A stretch of DNA of 59,285 bases from Acidimicrobiaceae bacterium (GTDB lineage: Bacteria; Actinomycetota; Acidimicrobiia; Acidimicrobiales; RAAP-2), in assembly GCA_025350565.1 (NCBI GenBank), contig JANXXO010000039.1, forward strand, positions 1 to 59,285, read 5' to 3'. Under the pieces are notes generated by a model. That model saw only the letters and a program-made list of their open reading frames with translations, had not been told where the DNA came from and did no database searches. Below, one piece after another: positions 8,383 through 17,246 of the stretch. Position numbers and translations under genes: made by a program. Within the stretch, counting starts at the first letter, position 1, and the number at the start of each line of letters is the position of its first letter.

Positions 8383-9435
8383 TTACGACTTGGTCGCAAC
8401 CACCCCATAGGTGATCATTGAATCAGCCATTGACGTCGTCATCTCTCGTAGGTCGCGCGGCGTCCAGCGAAGAACCGATCGAATGCGCTCGTTGTTGGTT
8501 TTCTGCGAGGTACCGAGATCGTTGAGTGCGAGTTTGACCGTCCGGTCGAAGAGCGCCATAATCCGGACTACGTACGACGGGAGTCGTTTCGTGGGGATGT
8601 GGTAGCCGCGAGGTCCGAGGTACTCCTTCAAGATGAGTGCGACCTCCATCATGGAATGATCACCCTCGGTGCAAATGAATCGCTGACCCTTCGCCTCGGG
8701 TGTCACCATTGCGGCCACGTGCGCGGAGGCCACGTCGCGCACGTCAACGAACGCGAAGTTGACGTCGGGTATGGCGGGCACCGCGTGGTCAATAATGCGC
8801 TTCACCAACTCGCCCGACGTACCCCAATCCGACGACAGCAATGGTCCGAGCACCAGGCCGGGGTTGACCGACACCAGTTCCATGGTGGACGCGGGATCAA
8901 GGTTTGCCATGAAGTCCCAGGCCGCGCGTTCGGCAATGGTCTTGGACTTGTCGTACGCACCAATCCGTGTACCGTCGAGATTCGACCAGTCGGCTTCGTT
9001 AAAGGTGCGTGATCGGTCGTTGCCGTACGCGATGGCGCTCATTGATGAGGTGAGCACGACGCGCTCAACGCCGGCGCGACTCGCCGAGGACAAAAGGCGG
9101 AGCGCGCCGTCGCGCGCGGGCACGATGAGATCATCGTCGTGCTTAACGGCGCCGCGCGGGAGGGGACTGGCCACGTGCAATACGAATCGACAGTCCTTCA
9201 CGGCGCCGTCCCAACCCTCGTCGCTCAGCAAGTCCGCCGCGACGACGTCAAACTCCTGATTCAGGAGTGCCAATCCCGTAGCGCTCAGGTGTGGCGAGAG
9301 GATGCGTCCGATCTCCGCCGCGCGACCGGAGGTACGGGCCGTCCCGCGTACGAGGAATCCCGCCTCCAAGAGTTGGAGCATGCAATGTTGGGCGATGAAT
9401 CCCGTCGCGCCCGTCACCAAAACTCGATCAGTCAT
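8383..9435 (-). CDS. NAD-dependent epimerase/dehydratase (dihydroflavonol-reductase-like)
   Basis: A 350-residue short-chain dehydrogenase of the extended class. The Rossmann motif GATGFIA is at residues 9-15, catalytic Ser at 130-132, and YxxxK (YDKSK) at 161-165. SVNPGLVLGP and the C-terminal region fit the dihydroflavonol-4-reductase/cinnamoyl-CoA-reductase-like branch, which reduces carbonyls on small molecules. The start at 9435 was chosen over the longer frame because GGGAGGA precedes it by about 8 nt. It is likely monocistronic; the substrate is unknown. Confidence 0.75.
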   Translation of the reverse strand: MTDRVLVTGATGFIAQHCMLQLLEAGFLVRGTARTSGRAAEIGRILSPHLSATGLALLNQEFDVVAADLLSDEGWDGAVKDCRFVLHVASPLPRGAVKHDDDLIVPARDGALRLLSSASRAGVERVVLTSSMSAIAYGNDRSRTFNEADWSNLDGTRIGAYDKSKTIAERAAWDFMANLDPASTMELVSVNPGLVLGPLLSSDWGTSGELVKRIIDHAVPAIPDVNFAFVDVRDVASAHVAAMVTPEAKGQRFICTEGDHSMMEVALILKEYLGPRGYHIPTKRLPSYVVRIMALFDRTVKLALNDLGTSQKTNNERIRSVLRWTPRDLREMTTSMADSMITYGVVATKS

Positions 9436-9503
9436 GGCCCGTCCTCCCGTACGATGACCGACCCTAGAACAGATGGCGCGTCGCACTTGGCGTTCGGAGG
9501 GCC

Positions 9504-10052
9504 CTACTGCTCGGCCAGGAGTTCGCGGATCCTTGGTTTCCAGTCAACGCCCTCGGTACTCGAGCCATCGCGGTGCAGCGCCTCGCGCTCGGAACGCAGT
9601 TGGTGCGCGACGTCGCCGAGATGAGGAGGGAGACGCTCAACAATCATCGAGCGGATCTCTTGTGCGAGCGCGGGAGAGGCGCCCTCCGTCGAGACGGACA
9701 CGACGACCTCGCCATCGCGATGCACGGCCGTGAAGAAGAAGTCCGACCGTGCTGGGTCGTCGACGACGTTCAACCACACCCCGAGTTCGCGCGCCTCCAG
9801 CACGATCTGGTCGTTCACCTGCGCGTCGCCGGTCGCAGCGATGACGAGGGCGTAACCCCGCAGATCGCCCGTCGCGTACGGTCGCTCAATGACGTCGTGC
9901 GCACCCTCGGGCACCACGGCGAGGAGGTGCGAAGCCACGATCGTGACTCGAGCTCCCGCGTCGATGAGCAGTTTCGCCTTGCCGGTACCGATGCGGCCCG
10001 CCCCGATGACCAGCACCGGCTTGTCCGCGACCTTGAAAGCGAGCGGTAACAC
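9504..10052 (-). CDS. Precorrin-2 dehydrogenase (siroheme synthase N-terminal type)
   Basis: A 182-residue protein with the CysG-N/Met8p Rossmann domain: VLVIGAGRIGTGKAKLLIDAGA, VIAATGDAQVNDQI, LNVVDDPARSDFFFTA. It oxidises precorrin-2 with NAD to sirohydrochlorin, and in this family usually also inserts iron. The GTG start at 10052 sits 2 nt after the stop of the methyltransferase gene; the longer frame upstream is a shadow. Its place downstream of cobA and sulfite reductase says it makes siroheme for that enzyme. Confidence 0.8.
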   Translation of the reverse strand: MLPLAFKVADKPVLVIGAGRIGTGKAKLLIDAGARVTIVASHLLAVVPEGAHDVIERPYATGDLRGYALVIAATGDAQVNDQIVLEARELGVWLNVVDDPARSDFFFTAVHRDGEVVVSVSTEGASPALAQEIRSMIVERLPPHLGDVAHQLRSEREALHRDGSSTEGVDWKPRIRELLAEQ

Positions 10053-10054
10053 CC

Positions 10055-10783
10055 TTAATAGGCCGAGGCGGCGTCGGCCAACAGGGCGGCCACGTCCAAA
10101 GCCGCGCACGGACCCACCACGATGATGGCCGGCGACGCGACATCGAGGGCGCCGAGTTCGTGCAGCACGCCGCGCGTCACGCGTTGCCGTTCGGTCCATG
10201 CGCTTTCGATGACGGCAACGGCCGTGTCGCGGTCGAGTCCGCCCTCGACGAGTTGGCGCGCGATGCGGGCCCGGTGGCCGACGCCCATGAGCACGATCAG
10301 TGAGAGATCGGGGTTCGCGAGGCGCCGGAAATAGCCGTCGTCGTCATCGGCGCAGTGGCCAGTCACGACGGTAACGCCACGGGCCAGCCGGCGATGGGTG
10401 ACGGGGATCCCAGCGGCCAGGGGACCGCTGAAGGCCGAGGTGATGCCCGGCACGACCTCGCAGTCCACGCCCGCCTCTCGAAGCGCGATCATCTCTTCGC
10501 CACCGCGTCCGAAAACGAAGGGGTCCCCGCCTTTGAGACGCACCACGTTGGCGTGACGACGTCCGAGGGAGACCAATAATTCGTTAATCATCGATTGGGA
10601 GACCGAGTTCCCCGGTTCCTTGCCCACGTCAATGCGCTCGGCGTTACTCGCAACTAGAGCGAGCACCGACGGCTCGATTAAACGATCGTGCACGACGACG
10701 TCGGCTCGGGCCAGTAGTCGGGCGGCGCGCACCGTCAGGAGATCGGCATCGCCGGGGCCGGCGCCCACCAAGAACACGGTCAT
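10055..10783 (-). CDS. cobA: Uroporphyrinogen-III C-methyltransferase
   Basis: A 242-residue SUMT with family motifs VGAGPGD (about 6-12), VVRLKGGDPFVFGRGGEE and VVPGITSAFSGPLAAGIPVTHR. It transfers two methyl groups from S-adenosylmethionine to uroporphyrinogen III to give precorrin-2. Its ATG overlaps the sulfite reductase stop by 4 bp, so the three genes form one coupled operon for siroheme-dependent sulfite reduction. No cobalamin genes are nearby, which favours siroheme as the end product. Confidence 0.88.
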   Translation of the reverse strand: MTVFLVGAGPGDADLLTVRAARLLARADVVVHDRLIEPSVLALVASNAERIDVGKEPGNSVSQSMINELLVSLGRRHANVVRLKGGDPFVFGRGGEEMIALREAGVDCEVVPGITSAFSGPLAAGIPVTHRRLARGVTVVTGHCADDDDGYFRRLANPDLSLIVLMGVGHRARIARQLVEGGLDRDTAVAVIESAWTERQRVTRGVLHELGALDVASPAIIVVGPCAALDVAALLADAASAY

Positions 10784-12447
10784 TCGACGCCCACGCGACT
10801 CATAAAGTCGCCAAACGGTTCGTCGATGTCACCTTCGTTCTCCCATCGTTCGAAGAGTGGTCCAAGGACCACGGCGATGTCGTCGAACTTCACCTTCTCT
10901 CGGTAGAGGGTCGCCAATCGATCGCCGCGCGCGCCGCCGCCGACGTACACGTCGTAGGTCGACCTGGTTCGCCCGACGACGCCCACCTCGGCGACCGCGG
11001 GACGGGCGCACCCGTTGGGACAGCCGGTCATTCGAAGTTGGAGTGATCGTCGTCCCAGCTGGCGCTGACCGAGAGCATTTTCAATGGTGCCGACGAGTTC
11101 GGGGAGTCGCCGTTCGGCTTCGGTGAGCGCCTGACCGCAGGTCGGGAGCGCCGGACAGGCCAGGGCGGTGCGTTCGACAGCGCCCAAATCATCTTCGCGA
11201 CGAACGGAGTGTCGAGTGAGGATCTCGTCGACCCGGGCACGGTCCACGCCGGCAACGTGACTAATCAAGATGTCTTGTTGGGCTGTAATGAAAAAGGTCG
11301 GCGCTACCGACTCGGCGATGCGTCGCAGCGCCGAGCGCAGCTGCGAGGCGTCGTCGTCACGAACGCGCCCGGCCGACACCCGCACGCCGAGTTGGTGCGT
11401 GCCGTCGCTCAATTCGCGCCAGCCGAGGTGGTCGTTCGCGTCGAAACGCGAGGGAATCGCTAAGGGGGCGCGAAGGTCGCGACCCAACCGCGACTCGATC
11501 TCCTTGCGGAACTGCTCGAATCCCATGTCGGCCACGACGTACTTCATCCGCGCGCGTTTTCGATCGGTGCGGTCGCCCAAATCCCGGTACGTCGTGATGA
11601 CCGCGGCAATGACTTCGTCCAGTTCCTCGTACGTCACGAAGGCCAGCGGATTCGCCAAGCGAGCGAACGTGTCCTCGTTGGCGTAGGAACGCCCGAGGCC
11701 GCCTCCGACGAGGACGGTGAAGCCCGGCCCGACTCCCTCGAGACTTCCGGGAATGAGACCGAGATCTTGCGCGAAGACGTCGACGCAGTTGTCTTCGGGG
11801 TGGGCTACTCCGATCTTGAACTTTCGTGGGAGGTAGGTGTCCCCGTAGAAGGGACGCTCTTCGGCGTCGACGCGCGAGGCCGCTTTGTCACCGTTGACGA
11901 AGATCTCCCAGTGCGCCTCGGTGGTGGCGCGAAAGGTTCGCGCCAAGTGCTGGGTGATGTCGACCAATCGTTCGTCGGTGCCGTTGCTCTGAAGTTCGGG
12001 GCAGGAAACGACGTTGCGCACCACGTCACCGCAGGCCCCAAAGGAGGTCATCAACTGAGCGTCGATGGCGCGCGCCAGCGGACGAAGTCCGTCTTTCACC
12101 ACTCCGTGGAACTGGACGGCCTGGCGGGTGGTGAGCCGAATTGAACCGTCGGCCTGCTCGGACGCGACGCGGTCGAGGGTCAGCCACTGCTCGGGTGAGA
12201 GCTTTCCACCGGGAACCACCACTCGAATCATGAAGATGTAGTCGAGCTCTTCGCCCTTGAGGGCCCGCTCGCGACGTACGTCGCGGTTGTCTTGGGCGTA
12301 GATCCCGTGAAACTTGAGAATTTGCTCCCCGTCGTTGGAGACGTTGGCGACGTCATTGTCGAGTTCGTGGCGTAGGTCACCGCGCAAGAAGTTGCTGGAC
12401 CGCTTGATGTCTTCCACGGCAGTTTGCTGCTTGGACTCCGTCGTCAC
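10780..12447 (-). CDS. Siroheme sulfite reductase hemoprotein (CysI/ferredoxin-sulfite reductase type)
   Basis: A 555-residue nitrite/sulfite reductase. It has both duplicated ferrodoxin-like and 4Fe-4S/siroheme halves. The cluster cysteines are seen as CPALPTC (C431, C437) and TGCPNGC (C476, C480), with LTTRQAVQFHGV in the N-terminal half. CPALPTC and the gene context favour sulfite over nitrite. GTG at 12447 was chosen because GAGGAG lies 6 nt upstream. It is the first gene of an operon with cobA and precorrin-2 dehydrogenase. The electron donor is not encoded next to it. Confidence 0.82.
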   Translation of the reverse strand: MTTESKQQTAVEDIKRSSNFLRGDLRHELDNDVANVSNDGEQILKFHGIYAQDNRDVRRERALKGEELDYIFMIRVVVPGGKLSPEQWLTLDRVASEQADGSIRLTTRQAVQFHGVVKDGLRPLARAIDAQLMTSFGACGDVVRNVVSCPELQSNGTDERLVDITQHLARTFRATTEAHWEIFVNGDKAASRVDAEERPFYGDTYLPRKFKIGVAHPEDNCVDVFAQDLGLIPGSLEGVGPGFTVLVGGGLGRSYANEDTFARLANPLAFVTYEELDEVIAAVITTYRDLGDRTDRKRARMKYVVADMGFEQFRKEIESRLGRDLRAPLAIPSRFDANDHLGWRELSDGTHQLGVRVSAGRVRDDDASQLRSALRRIAESVAPTFFITAQQDILISHVAGVDRARVDEILTRHSVRREDDLGAVERTALACPALPTCGQALTEAERRLPELVGTIENALGQRQLGRRSLQLRMTGCPNGCARPAVAEVGVVGRTRSTYDVYVGGGARGDRLATLYREKVKFDDIAVVLGPLFERWENEGDIDEPFGDFMSRVGVE

Positions 12448-12472
12448 TCGTTGCTCCTCACCTGGCGCTATT

Positions 12473-12500
12473 GATGACAAACCTTACCTACTTAGTCATC
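12473..12500. promoter_or_regulatory. Inverted repeat between divergent sulfite reductase and MDR genes
   Basis: GATGAC (12473-12478) and GTCATC (12495-12500) form 6-bp arms 16 bp apart, within the 162-bp divergent intergenic region. Related GTCA/TGAC steps occur next to it. It could be an operator, but this is weak. Confidence 0.25.
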
Positions 12501-12609
12501 TATTGACGACATAATGGGAGAATTTCCTGGTGAGCGCGCGAATGAGACTGCCCTTCATGAGGGCTTCATCGAGGACCTATCCTGTCGTGTCGTGAACGAA
12601 GGAGTCCGC

Positions 12610-13635
12610 GTGCAAAATCGTCAAGTAGTGCTGGTACAGCGTCCGGTGGGCATGGTCAACGAGGACACGACCCAGGTCGTGACCTCGTTGATCCCACACT
12701 GCGGGGCGAACCAGGCGCTCATCAAAGTTGGACTCGTATCCATTGATCCCACTATTCGCACGTGGATGAATGACGCTCCTGGGTACCTGCCACCCATTGG
12801 TTTGGGTGACGTCGTGCGTGCCGGTGGCGCAGGAGTAGTCGTGGAGTCACAAAACGATCACTATCAAGTCGGCGACATCGTGGTGGGCCTCACGAACTGG
12901 CAGGAGTGGGTGCTCGCCACGGATGAGAACCGATTCAACGTCGTGCCCAGGGGCACCGGTCTCGATCTCGCCACGGTGATGAACGTGCTCGGTTCGACGG
13001 GACTCACGGCCTACTTCGGACTGCTGGAGATCGGGGCCTTCAAAGAAGGAGACGTCGTGGTCGTGTCCGGCGCCGGTGGAGCAACCGGCTCGGTGGTTGG
13101 ACAGATCGCCAAAGCGCGAGGAGCGCGCAAAGTCGTCGGCATCGCGGGGGGCGCCGAGAAGTGCGCCGAAGTAGTGGAGCGCTACGGCTTCGACGAGTGT
13201 CTGGATTACCGAGAACCTCGGTTGACTCAGCGCCTCCGAACGGCGTGCCCGAACGGCGTGGACCTCTACTTCGACAACGTCGGCGGCGAAATATTGGACG
13301 CGGTCTTGGCGAACATCGCCATGTACGCGCGAATCGTGCTGTGTGGCGCAATATCGCAGTACAACGCAATGGAACGTCCTCAGGGCGTGGCGAATACTTC
13401 CATGCTCATCATGCGACGTGGCCAAATGAAGGGCTTCATCGTGTTTGACTTCGCCCAGCGCTACGGCGAAGCACAACTCGAACTGGGCGCCATGGTGCTC
13501 GAGGGCACCTTGGTCCACCAAGAGCATCTCGTACACGGTCTGGAGCGCGCTCCCGAGGCGCTGAATCTTCTGTTCACTGGCGGCAACCACGGCAAGACGC
13601 TCGTCGTCGTCGACGAGAGCATCCAGTTGGACTAG
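12610..13635 (+). CDS. NADP-dependent MDR oxidoreductase (curcumin/prostaglandin reductase-like)
   Basis: A 341-residue zinc-free medium-chain dehydrogenase/reductase. The nucleotide-binding motif is GAGGATGSVVGQIAK; VDLYFDNVGGEILDAVL and CGAISQYN are typical of the YncB/leukotriene B4 dehydrogenase-like group that reduces alkenal double bonds with NADPH. The GTG start at 12610 was preferred because GAAGGAG ends 5 nt upstream. Its stop overlaps the stop of the converging endonuclease-like pseudogene. The substrate is unknown. Confidence 0.75.
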   Translation: MQNRQVVLVQRPVGMVNEDTTQVVTSLIPHCGANQALIKVGLVSIDPTIRTWMNDAPGYLPPIGLGDVVRAGGAGVVVESQNDHYQVGDIVVGLTNWQEWVLATDENRFNVVPRGTGLDLATVMNVLGSTGLTAYFGLLEIGAFKEGDVVVVSGAGGATGSVVGQIAKARGARKVVGIAGGAEKCAEVVERYGFDECLDYREPRLTQRLRTACPNGVDLYFDNVGGEILDAVLANIAMYARIVLCGAISQYNAMERPQGVANTSMLIMRRGQMKGFIVFDFAQRYGEAQLELGAMVLEGTLVHQEHLVHGLERAPEALNLLFTGGNHGKTLVVVDESIQLD

Positions 13636-14470
13636 GGAAGGTGCACGTCGGCGACGAGAGCGCGGTGATCGCTCCCCCCATCGCTCGTAAAACCGCCGAG
13701 ACTTTCCCACGGTCCGCGCACGAGCAGATGGTCGATTTGCGAATGGGGAGTCCTCGCCGGCCAGGTTCGAGCGTTCACCAGTGAGCGCCATCCCGGCAGC
13801 AGTACGCGAAGAAGTGGGCGCCAGGAATTGAAGTCGCCGCCAATCAAGATGGGCACGGTTCGTTCCAACGTTTCGACGATGGCCGTGACGCGCCGGTACT
13901 GCCGGTACGATCCGTGGCTCAAGTGCGCTCCGTGGATGGCCAAGACGTAGAACTCGCGTCCGTCGTTGCGGAGGCGCGCCACGATGAGCGCCCGGCGCAC
14001 CTTTTCGCGCGGGAGGCGGCCGAGCGATTCAACTCGCAGGTCGACAATTTCGAAGCGGGTCAACAAGCCGAGTCCCCACTCGCCGTGCTCCACGCCCTGC
14101 GCAGTGGCGCGTCGCAGTCGCTGCGTCTTGGAAAGCCTCCGGTGTTCGTCGAAGAACAGCCCGCGCTCACCGCTCAGATGCGCGAGCAGCGGCTGCCACG
14201 TGCGCCCGCCCGATCCGGACGTGACAGCCGCTGCCACGTGCGCCCGCCCGATCCGGACGTGACCCGCTGGCCCGACGCCAGAGGTACGAAGGTGCCTTCC
14301 ATGCCTAAACGGCTCTGCAGCTCCTCGAAGACGTCGACGCCCGAGTCGCTGCGCCACAACTCGGGCAAGATCAGGACGTCGGCGTTTAACGAGACCACGT
14401 GACTGAGCACCTTGGTAGGTCGGCCCCATCCGTCAACGCCGGCGTGAAGATTAAACGTAGCAACACGCAC
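13632..14470 (-). pseudogene. Endonuclease/exonuclease/phosphatase-family gene, frameshifted by a duplication
   Basis: The N-terminal part (ATG at 14470) reads MRVATFNLHAGVDGWGR, the classic first strand of the EEP fold, then ADVLILPELW with the metal-binding Glu. The C-terminal part, in another frame, has LIGGDFNSW, the QIDHLLV motif and a terminal DGGSDHRALVAD. The break lies in a 38-bp tandem duplication (14188-14263). Removing one copy restores a single 266-codon frame. Both halves are otherwise intact, so the lesion is recent, or a sequencing/assembly error, or a reversible switch. If intact it would hydrolyse phosphodiesters or phosphomonoesters; the substrate is unknown. Confidence 0.75.
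14188..14263. repeat. Tandem duplication, 2 x 38 bp
   Basis: Units at 14188-14225 and 14226-14263 are identical except for one base (AGCGG versus AGCCG at the start). Each unit encodes VTSGSGGRTWQ on the minus strand in its own frame. The length of 38 is not a multiple of three, so the second unit shifts the reading frame of the gene it lies in. Confidence 0.9.
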
Positions 14471-14516
14471 CCCGAAACCCTAGGTGGTTTGCGCGAGGGT
14501 GTGGCAGGCTCTACGG

Positions 14517-15323
14517 GTGGAATCGGTCAACGTAGCGTTCGGTCATCGGTTGTGGTGGGTGGACGCCTTCATTGGCGAAAAGGAGCGCGGAAATCCGGCC
14601 GTGGTCGTGCTCTTGGAACGGCTCATGCCCGATGAGGAACTCCAACAGATTGCCTTCGAATTGGGAGTGTCGGAGACGGCTTTCGTGCGACGGGTGGGTG
14701 ATCAGTGGTCACTGCGTTGGTTTACACCCACGGTCGAAGTCGAACTCTGCGGTCACGCCACCCTGGCGGCCCTCCACGTACTCCTGAACGAACTGGGCGT
14801 TCCCGGTGGCGAGGTCCACTTCCAGACTCGCGCCGGACTCTTGACGGGTCGGCGTATGTCCGACGGACTGCTCGGCATTGATCTGCCTCGTTGGTCCCTC
14901 GAGCCGGCCGACGCCGCGATCCTCAACAACACACTCGGGCCGGTTCGCGACGTGTACCGGGTGGGCGCGCAAAGCGTGTTGGCCATCGTCGAGGATTTCG
15001 ACACGCTGTGCGGATTGGCGGTCGACACGATGGCCCTCTTCCTCGTGTCAAGTTCCATCGTCATCGCCGCCTGCGTGGGCGGACCGGGTGTCGACGTGTC
15101 GATCCGGGTATTCGCGCCTCGGTTGGGCTTGGTGGAAGACCACGTCACGGGAAGCGCGCTGTGCGCGGTGGCCCCGTGGTGGGTCGCCACCTCCGGCGCG
15201 CCAACCCTCTCGGTGCACCAAGCGTCGTCCAGAGGAGGCGTCATGTTCGCGCGACTCTTCGAACACAACGTTGAGGTAGCGGGTCTCGCGCGGACTTTTT
15301 TTGGCGGCGACCTACGCGCATGA
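14517..15323 (+). CDS. PhzF-family isomerase/epimerase-like protein
   Basis: A 268-residue protein of the PhzF/diaminopimelate-epimerase fold. It opens WWVDAFIGEKERGNPAVVVLL and has GVSETAFV with the family catalytic Glu, VEVELCGHATLAALHVL and a second-half repeat ending VEDHVTGSALCAVAPWW. Family members isomerise small acids such as trans-2,3-dihydro-3-hydroxyanthranilate; most are uncharacterised. The GTG at 14517 follows a CAGGCT hexamer by 6 nt, suggesting a leaderless start; an ATG at 14484 is the alternative. It overlaps the next gene by 4 bp and heads a coupled chain. Confidence 0.75.
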   Translation: MESVNVAFGHRLWWVDAFIGEKERGNPAVVVLLERLMPDEELQQIAFELGVSETAFVRRVGDQWSLRWFTPTVEVELCGHATLAALHVLLNELGVPGGEVHFQTRAGLLTGRRMSDGLLGIDLPRWSLEPADAAILNNTLGPVRDVYRVGAQSVLAIVEDFDTLCGLAVDTMALFLVSSSIVIAACVGGPGVDVSIRVFAPRLGLVEDHVTGSALCAVAPWWVATSGAPTLSVHQASSRGGVMFARLFEHNVEVAGLARTFFGGDLRA

Positions 15324-15991
15324 CGGGCGACGCGCTTGGGCCCGGTCCCCACACTCGAGTTCGACGACTGCCCGCCAAGGCCAACTACGACCGTACGGTC
15401 ATCTTTGCCATCCTCGACGAGGCGCGACTCTGTCACGTGGCGGCCAGCGTGAACGGCGTCGCCATGGTGATCCCCACACTGCACGCGCGCGAGGGCCACA
15501 CCATCTACCTCCACGGCAGTGCGTCCAACGCCGTGCTGAAGGCGGTCGTGCAGAGTGGCGTGGCGTGCGTGAGCGCCACCATCTACGACGGACTGCGCCT
15601 CGCCCGAAGTGGTTTCGAGTCGTCGATCGCCTATCGCTCGGTGGTGGCGTTCGGTGCGGCGACACTGGTCACCGAGGAAGGAGAAAAAGCCCGAATTCTC
15701 GACCATTTCGTGGACGCGATTCTTCCGGGGCGCCACCACGAAGTTCGTCCGATGCTCGACGCGGAGCGGCGTCTCACGCTGATTGTCGCTGTCACGATCA
15801 ATGAGGCTTCCGCGAAGATCTCCAGTGGTCCGACCGACGATGGCGACGAAGACCTCGAACTGCCGGTCTGGTCGGGCACGGTTCCCGCTCGACTCCGTTT
15901 CGAAACGCCTATCCCCGACACGAACGGCGCCATGGCCAAGGGCGACATTGCCCTTCCCCCGTCGATTGTGCGGCTGTTGGAAGGCCAATGA
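15320..15991 (+). CDS. Pyridoxamine 5'-phosphate oxidase-family FMN-binding protein
   Basis: A 223-residue split-barrel flavin protein resembling the NimA/PPOX-related group. It has DEARLCHVAASVNGVAMVIP, IYLHGSASNAVLKAV and the mid-protein YRSVVAFGAATLV. These proteins bind FMN or F420-like cofactors and reduce small molecules; the substrate is unknown. ATG at 15320 overlaps the PhzF gene stop, and the stop overlaps the Nudix gene start. Confidence 0.72.
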   Translation: MTGDALGPGPHTRVRRLPAKANYDRTVIFAILDEARLCHVAASVNGVAMVIPTLHAREGHTIYLHGSASNAVLKAVVQSGVACVSATIYDGLRLARSGFESSIAYRSVVAFGAATLVTEEGEKARILDHFVDAILPGRHHEVRPMLDAERRLTLIVAVTINEASAKISSGPTDDGDEDLELPVWSGTVPARLRFETPIPDTNGAMAKGDIALPPSIVRLLEGQ

Positions 15992-16539
15992 CGCCGTTCG
16001 CGGACCTGCGAGCCGACTTAGCGCTGATGACGCCGGTCAATGAACGTGAGCGAGTGGCAATCGCGCGGACCATCGATCGCTTGGGGTGGTGCGACGACCC
16101 TTTCGACGAGCACGCGAACATTGAGCATCTCACCTCGTCGGCCTTCGTGGTGTCGTCGCGCGGCGTGGTCTTGCACCTTCATCGGCGAATGGGCATCTGG
16201 GTCCAACCGGGCGGCCACGTGGACGGCGGCGAAACCTCCGAGACGGCGGCGCTGCGTGAGACCTTCGAAGAGACCGGTCTCGTGGCGCACCATCGATGCC
16301 CGCCCGAACTGTTCCACGTCGACGTGCACCCAGGTCCCCATGGTCATCTTCACCACGACCTTCGCTACGTCGTGCTCGCGCCACCACTGGAGCCAACGCC
16401 CGCCCCGGGCGAAAGTCCAGAGGTCTTCTGGTTCGACTTTGGCGCCGCCCAAGCAAGGTGCGAGCCGGACCTGCGCCCCGTGATTGAGAAGTTGCGCCAG
16501 CGGGTCGCTGCGTGGGACGTGAAAGAATTACTTGGATGA
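15988..16539 (+). CDS. Nudix hydrolase
   Basis: A 183-residue protein with an intact Nudix box around residues 73-95: GGHVDGGETSETAALRET followed by FEETGL. It cleaves a nucleoside diphosphate linked to some other moiety; the exact substrate is unknown. Flanking motifs MGIWVQPGG and the long HHDLRYVVLAPPL segment fit standard Nudix architecture. It overlaps both neighbours by 4 bp. Confidence 0.82.
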   Translation: MTPFADLRADLALMTPVNERERVAIARTIDRLGWCDDPFDEHANIEHLTSSAFVVSSRGVVLHLHRRMGIWVQPGGHVDGGETSETAALRETFEETGLVAHHRCPPELFHVDVHPGPHGHLHHDLRYVVLAPPLEPTPAPGESPEVFWFDFGAAQARCEPDLRPVIEKLRQRVAAWDVKELLG

Positions 16540-17246
16540 GTGAGACCGACGACCTTCGCGCGCTCATGGAGGCCGATCGGTGGATCGACCGGGTTACTTC
16601 CCAACGAGGTCATCTTCCCGAGATGGCCGAGTTGGAGACGGTCGAAGGTGAGCTTCGAACGTTGGCGAAGGCGCTGAAAGAGGCGCAGGCGGCACTGGCT
16701 CCCGTTCGCGGCGCCTTCGAAGAGGCGGAGCGCGAAGCCAACCGACTTCGCACGAGGTCCGAGAGTCTGGCCGCGACGCTCGCGGCCTCCACGGCGAACG
16801 CGCGCGAGCTCGCCGCGCTCCAACACGAGGTGGCCCACGTGAGGGAACTGCTCGATCGATCCGAAGACCGCGAAGTCGAGTACCTTTTCGCCCTCGAGCC
16901 GCTCGACGAGGTCGTGCAATCCGTGAAGGAACGAGCCCAGCCATTGGTGGGGCGTCGAAGTGCGTTACAGGCCGCCATTGGTGAGCTCCAATCAACGTTG
17001 GGCGATGAACTGGGCGCCCTGGGCGATGAGCGTGCCAACCGCGCGGCGGCCGTCGCGGCGCCGTTGCTCGCGGCCTACGAGGGCGCCAAAGCGCGTGCGG
17101 GCACCTCGGGCGCGGCCCAAGTTGACGCCGGACGTTGCGATGGATGTCGCATTGCGTTGGCCCCACTCGATGTCGATCGGTGGAAGGCCATTCCCGCCGG
17201 CACCTTCATGCCGTGTCCCGAGTGTGGACGACTGTTGTTACCGTGA
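16536..17246 (+). CDS. Coiled-coil zinc-ribbon protein (DUF164/C4-type)
   Basis: A 236-residue protein. A long Ala/Glu/Arg-rich coiled coil (about residues 20-180) is followed by a C4 zinc ribbon, CDGC (201, 204) and CPEC (227, 230). This arrangement is typical of the DUF164 family, common in actinobacteria next to RNase H or phosphatase genes and proposed to bind nucleic acid. ATG at 16536 overlaps the Nudix stop (ATGA). The stop overlaps the GTG of the next gene. Confidence 0.8.
   Translation: MSETDDLRALMEADRWIDRVTSQRGHLPEMAELETVEGELRTLAKALKEAQAALAPVRGAFEEAEREANRLRTRSESLAATLAASTANARELAALQHEVAHVRELLDRSEDREVEYLFALEPLDEVVQSVKERAQPLVGRRSALQAAIGELQSTLGDELGALGDERANRAAAVAAPLLAAYEGAKARAGTSGAAQVDAGRCDGCRIALAPLDVDRWKAIPAGTFMPCPECGRLLLP

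Noticed and set aside
9884-10780. Plus-strand and alternative-frame ORFs across cobA and precorrin-2 dehydrogenase
   Set aside because: All lie inside well-recognised genes and show no family motifs.
10780-12447. Nitrite reductase instead of sulfite reductase
   Set aside because: Family motifs alone are ambiguous, but the CPALPTC/TGCPNGC pattern and the siroheme operon without nitrate or nitrite transport genes favour sulfite; kept as a minor alternative.
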